A stretch of DNA of 64,000 bases from Roseburia_C amylophila (GTDB lineage Bacteria; Bacillota; Clostridia; Lachnospirales; Lachnospiraceae), in NCBI RefSeq assembly GCF_025567465.1, contig NZ_JAOQKI010000010.1:1-64000 (forward strand), read 5' to 3'. Positions 26,460 through 34,151 of this stretch are shown piece by piece (the first letter of the stretch is position 1; every line of letters begins with the position of its first letter). The notes below the pieces were generated by a model that was not told the origin of the DNA, made no database searches, and saw only the letters and a list, made by a program, of their open reading frames with translations. A program made the translations under genes and the position numbers.

Positions 26460-27020
26460 ATGGAAGAAAGAAAAAGTATCGGAATATTTGGTGTGCAGCA
26501 GGGCGTGGGTGTGACGCATCTGTGCACTGCGCTGACCCATTACTGTGCGGACTGCCTGAAAAGTCACACGGCATTGGTGGAATTAAGTGGAAATCACGAA
26601 TTGGAAGAACTGCAGAAACAGCAGCAGGGTAAATGGGGGCGGCCGGACAGAAAACACTATTTTGCAAATGCGGGAAGTGATAATATGCCGGAATATATCC
26701 GACAGGGCTATGAATATTACATCATAGACGGCGGAAGTGAGTTTTACAGGATTCGTCGGGAATTCTTGCGCTGTGACCGGAAGCTGATTCTGGTTTCCTT
26801 AAGTCCATGGAAACGAAAGGAATTAGAGTATTTTATGTCCGTCATATGGGAAGAGGAAAAGTGTTTGGATAACGTGACGTTTCTGGCACAGTTTGGGATG
26901 AAAAAAGATAAAAAAGATTTTCAGAAACAATACCGCATACCAATCCATACCCTTCCTTTTATGGAGGACCCGCTTCATTTAAAAGAAGCAGAGCGCCTGT
27001 TTTTAAAAACTTTAGTTTAA
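26460..27020 (+). CDS. P-loop-like (MinD/TadZ-type) protein, paralogue of the kinase C-terminal domain
   Basis: The 186-residue protein starts with IGIFGVQQGVGVTHLCTAL, a deviant P-loop with Val where the lysine should be. A Walker B-like YYIIDGGSEF is near residue 97, and LILVSLSPWKRKELE matches VLVVNLSLWKREASM in the kinase fusion. The two domains are clearly related. Loss of the P-loop lysine argues against normal ATP hydrolysis, as in TadZ/CpaE-type localisation proteins. It begins 6 bp after the kinase gene, so the pair is co-transcribed. The function is unknown; a partner or sensor of the kinase is a reasonable guess. Confidence 0.75.
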   Translation: MEERKSIGIFGVQQGVGVTHLCTALTHYCADCLKSHTALVELSGNHELEELQKQQQGKWGRPDRKHYFANAGSDNMPEYIRQGYEYYIIDGGSEFYRIRREFLRCDRKLILVSLSPWKRKELEYFMSVIWEEEKCLDNVTFLAQFGMKKDKKDFQKQYRIPIHTLPFMEDPLHLKEAERLFLKTLV

Positions 27021-27212
27021 CATATCACGAACGCTTATCCTTTTGGAAAAGGAAAGTAGAAAGCAGGCATGTAAATTTAACAGAAACCAAAAACAAAAAA
27101 GATGAATAAATAGAAATATATGCTTTTGATGTGAGAAGGTTACCCTGAATGCTTACTCACACCGCTGCAGAATGCAGCACAATGTAAAGAAAAAGAAAGG
27201 TAAGAGGCACAG

Positions 27213-27240
27213 ACAAAAATTATAGTCTGTGCCTCTTTTT
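27213..27240 (+). terminator. Terminator of the kinase/P-loop operon
   Basis: AGGCACAGAC and GTCTGTGCCT form a perfect 10-bp stem, followed by CTTTTT. It lies about 190 bp after the last stop. Confidence 0.85.
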
Positions 27241-27273
27241 ACGCGGAAAACTCGCAAAGCGTGTTTCCAGGTG
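27241..27273 (+). repeat. Post-terminator repeat R2, copy c
   Basis: The shared 16-mer is flanked by GGAAAAC on the left and CAGG on the right, giving a GGAAA/TTTCC stem. It starts at the last base of the terminator T tract. Confidence 0.7.
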
Positions 27274-27378
27274 GTTTTTACTTGAAATTTTCCCATCAAT
27301 GACGTATGCTTATGGCAAAGAAAACAAAAATGGAAAACCATAAGAAAATAGAACAGTAAAGTACAGGAGGACGCAGGC

Positions 27379-29202
27379 TTGGAGAGAACGCAGCGAACGA
27401 ACAGACCGACAAATGGAAATAGAAATAGAAACAGAAACCGGAACCGCAGACGGAACAGAAAAAACACGAAATTAGCACCGGTTATTGTGGTAATCGTATT
27501 GATATTACTGGTGCTGCTGATTGCCGTAGGAACGAAAATTATTCAGAAATATATTCCGAGTAAAGAGCATCAGGATATGACAGAATATTATCATTTACAG
27601 GCGGATGATGATATTTCGCTGGTAGTGGATCATGAAGTGTTAGAAACACCGGGTAAATATATAGACGGCGAAGTATATGTGGATTATGAAACGGTACATG
27701 ACCGCTTCAATGACCGTTTTTACTGGGATGCCAATGAAAATGTATTGCTTTATACACTGCCGGATAATCTCGTTACCGTGGCAGCAGGCAGCAATACTTA
27801 TCAGGTAGGGAAGGAAAATCAGAGTGCAGATTATACAATTGTCCGGAATGACAGCAATACCATGTATCTTGCACTTGATTTCGTAGAGCAGTATACCAAT
27901 ATTACCCACGAAGTATATGAAGACCCGAATCGTACCGTAATCAATACCGTGTGGGGGGATGTGGATACAGCACCGGCGAAGAAGGCAACACAGCTTCGTT
28001 TAAAGGGCGGTATCAAGAGTCCGATCGTGAAAGATTTAGAAAAAGGTGAGACCCTGACAATTTTGGATGCAGGTGACAGCTGGACAAAAGCCATGACAGA
28101 AGATGGTGTTATCGGATACCTTAAGAATAAATTCGTAGGAAAAGTAACCACGGAAACCTTGAACAATGATTTTACAGAGCCGGAATTTACCCATATTTCC
28201 AAGGACTTTACCATAGAAATGGCATGGCATCAGGTGACAACAAAGGATGCCAACAGCACCATTGCAACGGTATTGCAGAATACCAAAGGAATCAATGTAA
28301 TCGCACCGACCTGGTTCTACTTAAATGATAATAACGGTAACATTGCAAACCTTGCATCGCTGGATTATGTAAACTACTGCCATCAGAATAATATTGAGGT
28401 CTGGGGACTGGTAAGCAATCTTGAAAATAAAGAAGTGGACACAGCTGCTGTTCTGACCCATACCTCTACCAGACAGTATCTGGTCAATCAGATTATTTCA
28501 GCAGCAATCCAGTACGATTTGGATGGAATCAATCTGGATTTTGAATCCTTAAACAGTGAAGCAGTGGGAGACAGCTATATCCAGTTTATCCGCGAACTTT
28601 CCTTAAAATGTGCAAACAACGGCGTGGTATTATCCGTGGACAACTATGTGCCGAGTGCTTATACCGCATTTTATGACCGGGAAGAACAGGCAAATTTTGC
28701 TGATTATGTAGTGATTATGGGATATGATGAGCATTATGCTGGTTCAGATGAAGGATCTGTTGCATCCATTGGATTTGTAACCAACGGAGTAGCCGATACC
28801 TTAAAGGAAGTACCTGCAGACCAGATCATTCTGGGATGTCCGTTCTATACAAGAATATGGGCAGAGACACCAAAGGCAGATGATGAAGAAGATACAACAG
28901 CTGCAGCAGCAGAGGATTATGTACCATATGATTTGACCAGCGAAGCTGTTGGTATGGATACGGTACAGAAACGTCTGGAATTAAATGGAGCAACGCCGAC
29001 CTGGTCGGAAGAAGATGGGCAGAATTACGCAGAATATGTAAATGATGGGGTTACCTATAAAGTCTGGATAGAAGACGCAGCTTCCCTTGAGAAGAAGTTA
29101 GAAGTCATGAAGTCAAATAAACTTGCGGGAATATCTTTCTGGAAGCTTGGCTTTGAGACAGACAGCATCTGGGATACCATTATAAAATATACAAATAACT
29201 AA
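27379..29202 (+). CDS. Membrane-anchored GH18 family protein with SH3-like domain
   Basis: A TTG start follows AGGAGG by 8 bp. The 607-residue protein begins with a basic, repetitive tail (Asn-Arg repeats, residues 13-26), a membrane helix (about 33-53), a copper-amine-oxidase-N-like stalk, and an SH3-type module (about 200-260). A GH18 catalytic barrel follows, with DGINLDFE whose Glu389 is the acid. Proteins of this layout are chitinase-like enzymes acting on peptidoglycan or related glycans at the cell surface, similar to YaaH/YdhD types. An amidase gene follows, so cell-wall remodelling is likely. Confidence 0.85.
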   Translation: MERTQRTNRPTNGNRNRNRNRNRRRNRKNTKLAPVIVVIVLILLVLLIAVGTKIIQKYIPSKEHQDMTEYYHLQADDDISLVVDHEVLETPGKYIDGEVYVDYETVHDRFNDRFYWDANENVLLYTLPDNLVTVAAGSNTYQVGKENQSADYTIVRNDSNTMYLALDFVEQYTNITHEVYEDPNRTVINTVWGDVDTAPAKKATQLRLKGGIKSPIVKDLEKGETLTILDAGDSWTKAMTEDGVIGYLKNKFVGKVTTETLNNDFTEPEFTHISKDFTIEMAWHQVTTKDANSTIATVLQNTKGINVIAPTWFYLNDNNGNIANLASLDYVNYCHQNNIEVWGLVSNLENKEVDTAAVLTHTSTRQYLVNQIISAAIQYDLDGINLDFESLNSEAVGDSYIQFIRELSLKCANNGVVLSVDNYVPSAYTAFYDREEQANFADYVVIMGYDEHYAGSDEGSVASIGFVTNGVADTLKEVPADQIILGCPFYTRIWAETPKADDEEDTTAAAAEDYVPYDLTSEAVGMDTVQKRLELNGATPTWSEEDGQNYAEYVNDGVTYKVWIEDAASLEKKLEVMKSNKLAGISFWKLGFETDSIWDTIIKYTNN

Positions 29203-29228
29203 AGTGTAAAACCGCAAAGGAGAGGCCC

Positions 29229-29279
29229 ATGAAAAAGTTGTTATGGATATTTCCGAAGAAATTGCGAAGTTTAAAGTAG
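29229..29279 (+). CDS. Possible 16-residue peptide
   Basis: A strong AAGGAGAGG site lies before ATG 29229, which opens MKKLLWIFPKKLRSLK and a stop. The overlapping +2 frame also reads protein-like (MDISEEIAKFKVD then stop), so this may be the decayed end of an older gene and not a functional peptide. There is no match to a known peptide. Confidence 0.25.
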   Translation: MKKLLWIFPKKLRSLK

Positions 29280-29353
29280 ATTAACAGATAAAACAGGATA
29301 ATTGAGCCGGCACTTTCATATTTATTATAAAGAAAAGAATTAGGAAGTGTGGT

Positions 29354-30112
29354 TTGAAAAAAAGAATGGAATTATATATGGCAGTTCTTCTACTGGTGGC
29401 AGTATGCCTGTTATCAAAAGAAGGAGCAGTGCTGGTAAGCAGCATGCGGGCGGCAGAAGAAAAGCCATGTATCGTTGTGGACGCAGGCCATGGCGGTGAT
29501 GACCCGGGCAAAATCGGGATTCACGGCGAACTGGAAAAGGACATTAACCTTGCCATTGCAAAGAAGGTAAAAGCCCGTCTGGAAAAAGAAAATATAACAG
29601 TGATTCTGACCCGGGAGACAGACGAAAGTCTTGATAAAGGGGAGAGCGGCAGCAAAAAGGTGGCAGATATGCGTAACCGCTGCCGGCTGATTGATGAGGC
29701 GAAGCCGTTATTTACCATAAGTGTCCATCAGAACAGTTATACGGAAGAGTCCATAAGCGGAGCCCAGTGCTTCTATTTTGGACAGTCCGAGGAGGGCAGA
29801 AAAATTGCCGGGATTATGCAGGAAAGCCTGCGGTCGCATCTGGATACGGAAAATAAGCGGGAAGCAAAAGCCAATGAGAGTTATTATCTCCTGAAAAAAA
29901 CGGCATATCCTACGGTAATCGTAGAATGCGGCTTCTTAAGTAATTCCGAGGAGGCCGCGAAATTATCTACCGGGGAATATCAGGAGGCAGTGGCAGAGGC
30001 CATTGCGGATGGAATTCTAGACTGTCTGGGCAATGAAACAGTAGATACGGAAGAAGCCGGCTTGAGTAATGAGACTGCAGATACAGAAAAACAGAAAACG
30101 AAACAGCATTGA
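29354..30112 (+). CDS. cwlD: N-acetylmuramoyl-L-alanine amidase (CwlD-like)
   Basis: A TTG start with AGGAAG 6 bp upstream is chosen; ATG 29366 is the alternative. The 252-residue protein has an N-terminal hydrophobic segment (signal or anchor), then an amidase-3 domain: VVDAGHGGDDPG with the first zinc His, the acidic ligand in GELEKDINLA, SVHQNSY with a second His, and the catalytic Glu in VIVECGF. It cleaves the amide bond between muramic acid and the stem peptide outside the membrane. CwlD homologues act in spore cortex maturation; whether this one does is not visible here. The acidic C-terminal tail is repetitive. Confidence 0.88.
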   Translation: MKKRMELYMAVLLLVAVCLLSKEGAVLVSSMRAAEEKPCIVVDAGHGGDDPGKIGIHGELEKDINLAIAKKVKARLEKENITVILTRETDESLDKGESGSKKVADMRNRCRLIDEAKPLFTISVHQNSYTEESISGAQCFYFGQSEEGRKIAGIMQESLRSHLDTENKREAKANESYYLLKKTAYPTVIVECGFLSNSEEAAKLSTGEYQEAVAEAIADGILDCLGNETVDTEEAGLSNETADTEKQKTKQH

Positions 30113-30141
30113 AATGCATCAGAAATAAAGAAAGATTACAA

Positions 30142-30175
30142 AAAAGATTCCAGCCATAATGGTCTGGAATCTTTT
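30142..30175. terminator. Bidirectional terminator between the amidase gene and galM
   Basis: AAAAGATTCCAG and CTGGAATCTTTT form a perfect stem with a short loop, serving both convergent genes. Confidence 0.85.
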
Positions 30176-30196
30176 GCTTTCTTATATTTTCCGGGT

Positions 30197-31237
30197 TTAG
30201 CCCATCACAGAAAAATGATAGAGTGTCTTGGAACGGAAATTCTCGCCTGCTTTTAAAACAACAGAAGGGAAATGTTCGATATTAATTGCATTTGGATAAT
30301 GCTGTGTCTCTAAACATACTGCGGAATATGGCGGATAATCTTTGCCATCAATTCCTTTCTGATGAAGGGTATAGCAAGGAACATAGAGCTGCACACCCGG
30401 CTGGTCGGTAAAGCAGGTCAATCGAATGCCGCTTTCCTTAGACTGTAAAACAGCTGCCTCTCTTAAGCCGTCGCCATTGATTACAAAGTTGTGGTCGTAA
30501 GTGCCGCCTAATTTTAACTGGGCATTGTCACAGTGAATGCCGTCACCGATTTTTTTCATCTCACGGAAATCAAATGGACTTCCTTCTACAGAGAGAAATG
30601 CGCCGGTAGGACACTGCGTATCATCCAGTTCTGTAATTGCATCTGCATCAATGCGTAATTCCTGATCTAATACAGTACCGTTTCCTTCACCATTCAGATT
30701 GAAGTAACCGTGGCTGGTTACAGAGAATACGGTATCCTGATCACAGGATGCCTCATAAACAATAGATAATTCATTGTCCTCAGACCATCCATAAGTAACG
30801 GAAACTGTAAGATTGCCCGGATATCCTTCTTCCCCATCCGGAGAAATGCGGGTAAATGTAACTTTATCGTCTGTAACTTTTCCGGTCCATACACGCTGGG
30901 CAAATCCCGTAGGACCACCATGCAGGTGGTTTGGCCCATTATTAATGGCAAGATTGTATTCTTTATCATTTAAGGTAAAGTGCCCTTTGGCGATACGGTT
31001 GGCGCATCGACCGACAACAGCTCCCAGGCTGGCATCATCAGCAAGATACTCATCGGCATTCATTAAGCCTAAAATTACATCGGTCAGTTTTCCCTCTTTA
31101 TTCGGAACCATAATCTTAATAATACGGCATCCATAATCCGAAAGTGTAACGGAAGCGCCGGATGCATTTTCAATAGTATAAAGGGAAATCGGCTGATTAT
31201 CTTTGGTCATGCCAAATTCGTTTTTTGTAATTTTCAT
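30197..31237 (-). CDS. galM: Aldose 1-epimerase (mutarotase)
   Basis: The start is set at ATG 31237, 9 bp after AAGGAG; an ATG six codons upstream has no ribosome site. The 346-residue length is typical. Catalytic motifs are visible: the His in SHGYFNLNGEG near residue 170 and the Glu in AVCLETQHYPNAIN near residue 308. It interconverts alpha and beta anomers of glucose and galactose in the cytoplasm. It is monocistronic. Confidence 0.93.
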   Translation of the reverse strand: MKITKNEFGMTKDNQPISLYTIENASGASVTLSDYGCRIIKIMVPNKEGKLTDVILGLMNADEYLADDASLGAVVGRCANRIAKGHFTLNDKEYNLAINNGPNHLHGGPTGFAQRVWTGKVTDDKVTFTRISPDGEEGYPGNLTVSVTYGWSEDNELSIVYEASCDQDTVFSVTSHGYFNLNGEGNGTVLDQELRIDADAITELDDTQCPTGAFLSVEGSPFDFREMKKIGDGIHCDNAQLKLGGTYDHNFVINGDGLREAAVLQSKESGIRLTCFTDQPGVQLYVPCYTLHQKGIDGKDYPPYSAVCLETQHYPNAINIEHFPSVVLKAGENFRSKTLYHFSVMG

Positions 31238-31373
31238 CTGGAAACTCCTTTCCATAATATTCTAGTGAACATACTGATTATGCCACACTTAGGTCTACAT
31301 AGCAAGTAGGAAGTGCGGTTTTCGGGTGATTTCGATTTTCGACGAAAATGGATTTTGAAAACAATTCCAGTTC

Positions 31374-31402
31374 TTGAACACATAAAGGGAACGTGATATA
31401 AT
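31374..31402 (+). promoter_or_regulatory. Promoter giving an apparently leaderless sua5 mRNA
   Basis: TTGAAC at 31374-31379 and TATAAT at 31397-31402 are exactly 17 bp apart. The expected transcription start (31409-31410) coincides with the ATG at 31410. No ribosome site lies at normal distance. Confidence 0.6.
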
Positions 31403-31409
31403 AGGCGTT

Positions 31410-32459
31410 ATGAAAACAGAAGTGATAAAAATAGATCAGAATAATATGGATACAGAAGCACTGGAACGTGCAGCCGCAATTATCCGGGATGGCGGGCTGG
31501 TGGCATTTCCAACTGAGACGGTATATGGACTGGGCGCAGATGCACTGAGTGCAGAGGCATCGAAGAAAATTTATGCGGCAAAGGGAAGACCATCTGATAA
31601 TCCTTTGATTGTTCATGTGGCAGAATTTTCAGACATGGAGAAAATCGCACAGGAGATGCCGGAAGAAGCAAAGAAACTTGCAGATGCATTCTGGCCGGGG
31701 CCGCTGACCATGATTGTGCGCAAGAATGATAAGGTTCCATATGAAACTACAGGGGGGATGGATACGGTGGCAGTCCGCATGCCAAATCACCCGGTTGCAC
31801 TGGAACTGATCAGGAGAAGCGGTGGATATATTGCAGCACCGAGTGCCAATACATCCGGTAAACCGAGTCCGACTCTGGCAGAGCATGTAGCATTTGATAT
31901 GGATGGCAGAATTCCGATGATACTGGATGGGGGTCCTGTGGGAATTGGAATTGAATCCACGATTGTTGATCTGACAGAAGACATACCAATGATTTTAAGA
32001 CCGGGCTATATTACACCGAAAATGTTAGAAAAGGTAATCGGGGAAGTGAAAATGGATCCTGGAATTATTGCTTCGGATTCGCTGCAGAAGCCGAAAGCAC
32101 CGGGAATGAAATATAAGCATTATGCACCGAAAGCAGATTTGATTCTGGTAGACGGAGAAGAAGAGAAGGTAGTAGCAAAGATTAATGCTTTGGCAAAGGA
32201 AGCGGTTCTACTGGGGAAGAAGGTAGGAATCATCGGAACAGACGAAACGATAGACCGTTATCCGGAAGGCGAAGTGGTAAGTATTGGTGCACGCAGTGAT
32301 GAGGATGCAATTGCAAAGCATTTGTATAAACTGTTGCGGGACTTTGATGAGAAAGAAGTAGATATTATTTACTCTGAGAGTTTTGCAACTCCGCGTATTG
32401 GGCAGGCAATTATGAATCGTCTGCTGAAGGCTGCAGGACATCAGGTGATTACAGTTTAG
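31410..32459 (+). CDS. sua5: Threonylcarbamoyl-AMP synthase (Sua5/YwlC type)
   Basis: The 349-residue protein has the YrdC-like catalytic domain (GGLVAFPTETVYGLGADA, KGRPSDNPLIVHV and the PSANTSGKPSPT motif), then a linker and a Sua5 C-terminal domain, so it is the longer Sua5 form, not TsaC. It makes threonylcarbamoyl-AMP from threonine, bicarbonate and ATP for the t6A37 modification of ANN-decoding tRNAs. The next genes, an LMW-phosphatase homologue and upp, follow the Firmicutes ywlC-ywlE-upp order. Confidence 0.95.
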   Translation: MKTEVIKIDQNNMDTEALERAAAIIRDGGLVAFPTETVYGLGADALSAEASKKIYAAKGRPSDNPLIVHVAEFSDMEKIAQEMPEEAKKLADAFWPGPLTMIVRKNDKVPYETTGGMDTVAVRMPNHPVALELIRRSGGYIAAPSANTSGKPSPTLAEHVAFDMDGRIPMILDGGPVGIGIESTIVDLTEDIPMILRPGYITPKMLEKVIGEVKMDPGIIASDSLQKPKAPGMKYKHYAPKADLILVDGEEEKVVAKINALAKEAVLLGKKVGIIGTDETIDRYPEGEVVSIGARSDEDAIAKHLYKLLRDFDEKEVDIIYSESFATPRIGQAIMNRLLKAAGHQVITV

Positions 32460-32470
32460 AGGAGGTTTTT

Positions 32471-32929
32471 ATGAAGCCATACAATCGCATTGTATTCGTG
32501 GCGGAAAGCGGAACATGCAGGGCACCCATGGCGGCCGGTATTTTTCGGGAATATTCCCTGAATCATCCGGTAGAAGTGTTGGTGAGAGGCCTTGTGGTAT
32601 TATTCCCGGAACCACTGAATCAGAAGGCAGAAGCTGTTATGATAAGCAATGGCATTAACTTGGAAGGTTTTATGTCAAGCCAGATTACAGCAGGGGATTT
32701 TGGCGAAGATACATTGGTGCTTACAATGGAAGCACAGCAGAGACAGAAATTATTGGAAATGTTTCCAGAGGCGAAGGAAGAAAATGTCCAGGTACTGACA
32801 GAGTTAGTAGGGGATGAACTGGAAATCCTAGACCCTTACGGCGGCACACTTCAGTCATACGGGCTTTGCTTTGAGACCATGAATAAGAGTATAAAAAAAT
32901 TAGTAAAATTATTAAACGAAGGAGAATGA
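32471..32929 (+). CDS. LMW protein phosphatase homologue lacking the catalytic cysteine
   Basis: The 152-residue protein aligns along its length with low-molecular-weight phosphatases, and its position after sua5 and before upp matches YwlE, the protein-arginine phosphatase of Bacillus. The P-loop CxxxxxR should read like FVCTGNTCRSPMA but here reads FVAESGTCRAPMA: Ala11 replaces the nucleophile, while Arg17 and the acid Asp121 (ILDPYGG) are kept. It should be catalytically dead or use another chemistry. GAGG precedes the ATG. A binding or regulatory role is possible; the frame is intact, so it is not simply a decaying gene. Confidence 0.82.
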   Translation: MKPYNRIVFVAESGTCRAPMAAGIFREYSLNHPVEVLVRGLVVLFPEPLNQKAEAVMISNGINLEGFMSSQITAGDFGEDTLVLTMEAQQRQKLLEMFPEAKEENVQVLTELVGDELEILDPYGGTLQSYGLCFETMNKSIKKLVKLLNEGE

Positions 32930-32930
32930 T

Positions 32931-33560
32931 ATGTCAAAAGTATTTGTAATGGATCATCCACTGATTCAGCATAAAATCGGCTGGATAAGAAGAAAAGAAA
33001 CGGGTTCTAAGGAGTTCCGTACATTAATCAGCGAAATCGCTATGTTAATGTGCTACGAGGCAACCAGGGATTTGAAACTTACCGATATCGAAATTGAGAC
33101 TCCAATCTGCAAGACAACTGTAAAAGAGTTAAAAGGAAAGAAACTGGCAGTAGTACCAATCCTGCGTGCAGGTCTTGGAATGGTAGACGGAATGCTTGCA
33201 ATGATTCCTGCAGCAAAAGTCGGACACATCGGACTTTACCGTGACCCACAGACATTAAAACCGGTAGAATATTACTGCAAGCTTCCAGAGGATTGCGATG
33301 AGCGTGAAGTATTTGTTGTAGACCCGATGCTGGCAACCGGTGGTTCTTCTATAGCAGCTATCCAGATGTTAAAAGACAGAGGTGTAAAGAATATCCGGTT
33401 TATGTGCATCATTGCAGCACCGGAAGGTGTAAAGGCAATGCAGGAAGCACATCCGGACGTAGACATTTATATCGGAGCATTAGATAAGAAATTGAATGAG
33501 CACTGCTATATCGTACCAGGACTTGGTGATGCAGGAGACAGAATATTCGGAACAAAATAA
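32931..33560 (+). CDS. upp: Uracil phosphoribosyltransferase
   Basis: The 209-residue length is standard. The PRPP-binding motif VVDPMLATGGSS is near residues 125-136, and the uracil-binding C-terminal region (YIVPGLGDAGDRIFGTK) is intact. It salvages uracil to UMP with PRPP. Its ATG lies 1 bp after the preceding stop, behind AAGGAGAA. A terminator follows. Confidence 0.97.
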   Translation: MSKVFVMDHPLIQHKIGWIRRKETGSKEFRTLISEIAMLMCYEATRDLKLTDIEIETPICKTTVKELKGKKLAVVPILRAGLGMVDGMLAMIPAAKVGHIGLYRDPQTLKPVEYYCKLPEDCDEREVFVVDPMLATGGSSIAAIQMLKDRGVKNIRFMCIIAAPEGVKAMQEAHPDVDIYIGALDKKLNEHCYIVPGLGDAGDRIFGTK

Positions 33561-33583
33561 GTTCGAAGATATATGAAATGTGA

Positions 33584-33620
33584 AGGGTTCTTAAGTTGAA
33601 AGGCTTGAGAACCTTTTTTA
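33584..33620 (+). terminator. Terminator after upp
   Basis: GGGTTCTTAAG pairs with CTTGAGAACC, followed by TTTTTT. It ends the sua5-upp transcript. Confidence 0.75.
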
Positions 33621-33627
33621 CATTACT

Positions 33628-33862
33628 GTCTGGCGCAGTCCACATCCTTCACTTTGAATACGGCATAAAGCCTGCAAGGGACACTAAGAATTTCGAAAAA
33701 GATACAGTCTATTCCGGCAACCGGTGCAAATTCACATCCATGTTCATCTGCACCTCACCGGCACATCCCTGTGCCGGTGTTGCCTAGAAACAGACGAAAT
33801 TCCAAGTGCCCCTAACAGCCTTTATCATGTATCCCAAGTGAAGGAAGCGGGCTTCGCCCATC
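33628..33862. repeat. Foldback element A (arms plus structured core)
   Basis: Arms near 33628-33675 and 33815-33862 are inverted repeats of each other (CTTTATG.CGTATTCAAAGTGAAGGA-like against CTTTATCATGTATCCCAAGTGAAGGA) and flank the 137-bp core at 33677-33813. The same architecture occurs at 48494-49017. It fills much of the 591-bp gap between upp and the dCMP deaminase gene. Confidence 0.65.
33677..33813. mobile_element. MITE-like structured element, copy A
   Basis: The terminal inverted repeats are AGGGACACTAAGAATTTCG and, on the other strand, AGGGGCACTTGGAATTTCG (16 of 19 identical). Inside, GGCAA/TTGCC closes two hairpins, GGTGCA/TGCACC and CACCGGC/GCCGGTG. The interior matches the reverse complement of copy B (48687-48822) closely, and differing stem bases are compensated. 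No coding capacity. Confidence 0.75.
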
Positions 33863-34007
33863 AAGTGGCAATCAAATATTCTATTGAGCCAAATACACCG
33901 TTAAGAAACTCATCAGGCTTCCTGACAAGCTTACTGTTTATCTGCTTATCGAAAAACGAGTCCATCGCTTCTTTGAATTTAAGAACTGTGTCATTTCCAT
34001 GAAAATC
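33861..34007 (-). pseudogene. Remnant of an unknown gene
   Basis: This minus-strand frame of 48 codons reads like the C-terminal end of a real protein (KFKEAMDSFFDKQ, then RKPDEFLNGVFGSIEYLIAT and stop), but is closed upstream by TGA at 34008-34010. Beyond that the DNA is AT-rich and non-coding. The parent family is not recognised. It abuts the foldback element, which may have disrupted or captured it. Confidence 0.35.
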
Positions 34008-34151
34008 TCACAGAAACCGTATAAAACCATAAAAAAATATGGTAAAATAGCAACAGAAAAATAGCAGCATAATGATAATAAAATGCGAAGCAGAAATAAT
34101 GAAAAGTGAAATAAAAGAAAATGTAAAAAACCGCAGCAAGGAGGAAATAAA

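Larger units (their letters stand above)
27021..27378 (+). other. 358-bp intergenic stretch
   Basis: The first 190 bp are AT-rich with no credible ORF or family motif. They are followed by a terminator (27213-27240), the R2 repeat copy c (27241-27273), and an AGGAGG ribosome site at 27365-27370 for the next gene. Confidence 0.6.

Noticed and set aside
25170..27020. Part of a tad (Flp pilus) locus
   Set aside because: Although the P-loop domains resemble TadZ, no tadA, tadB, tadC, prepilin or SAF-domain gene is adjacent.
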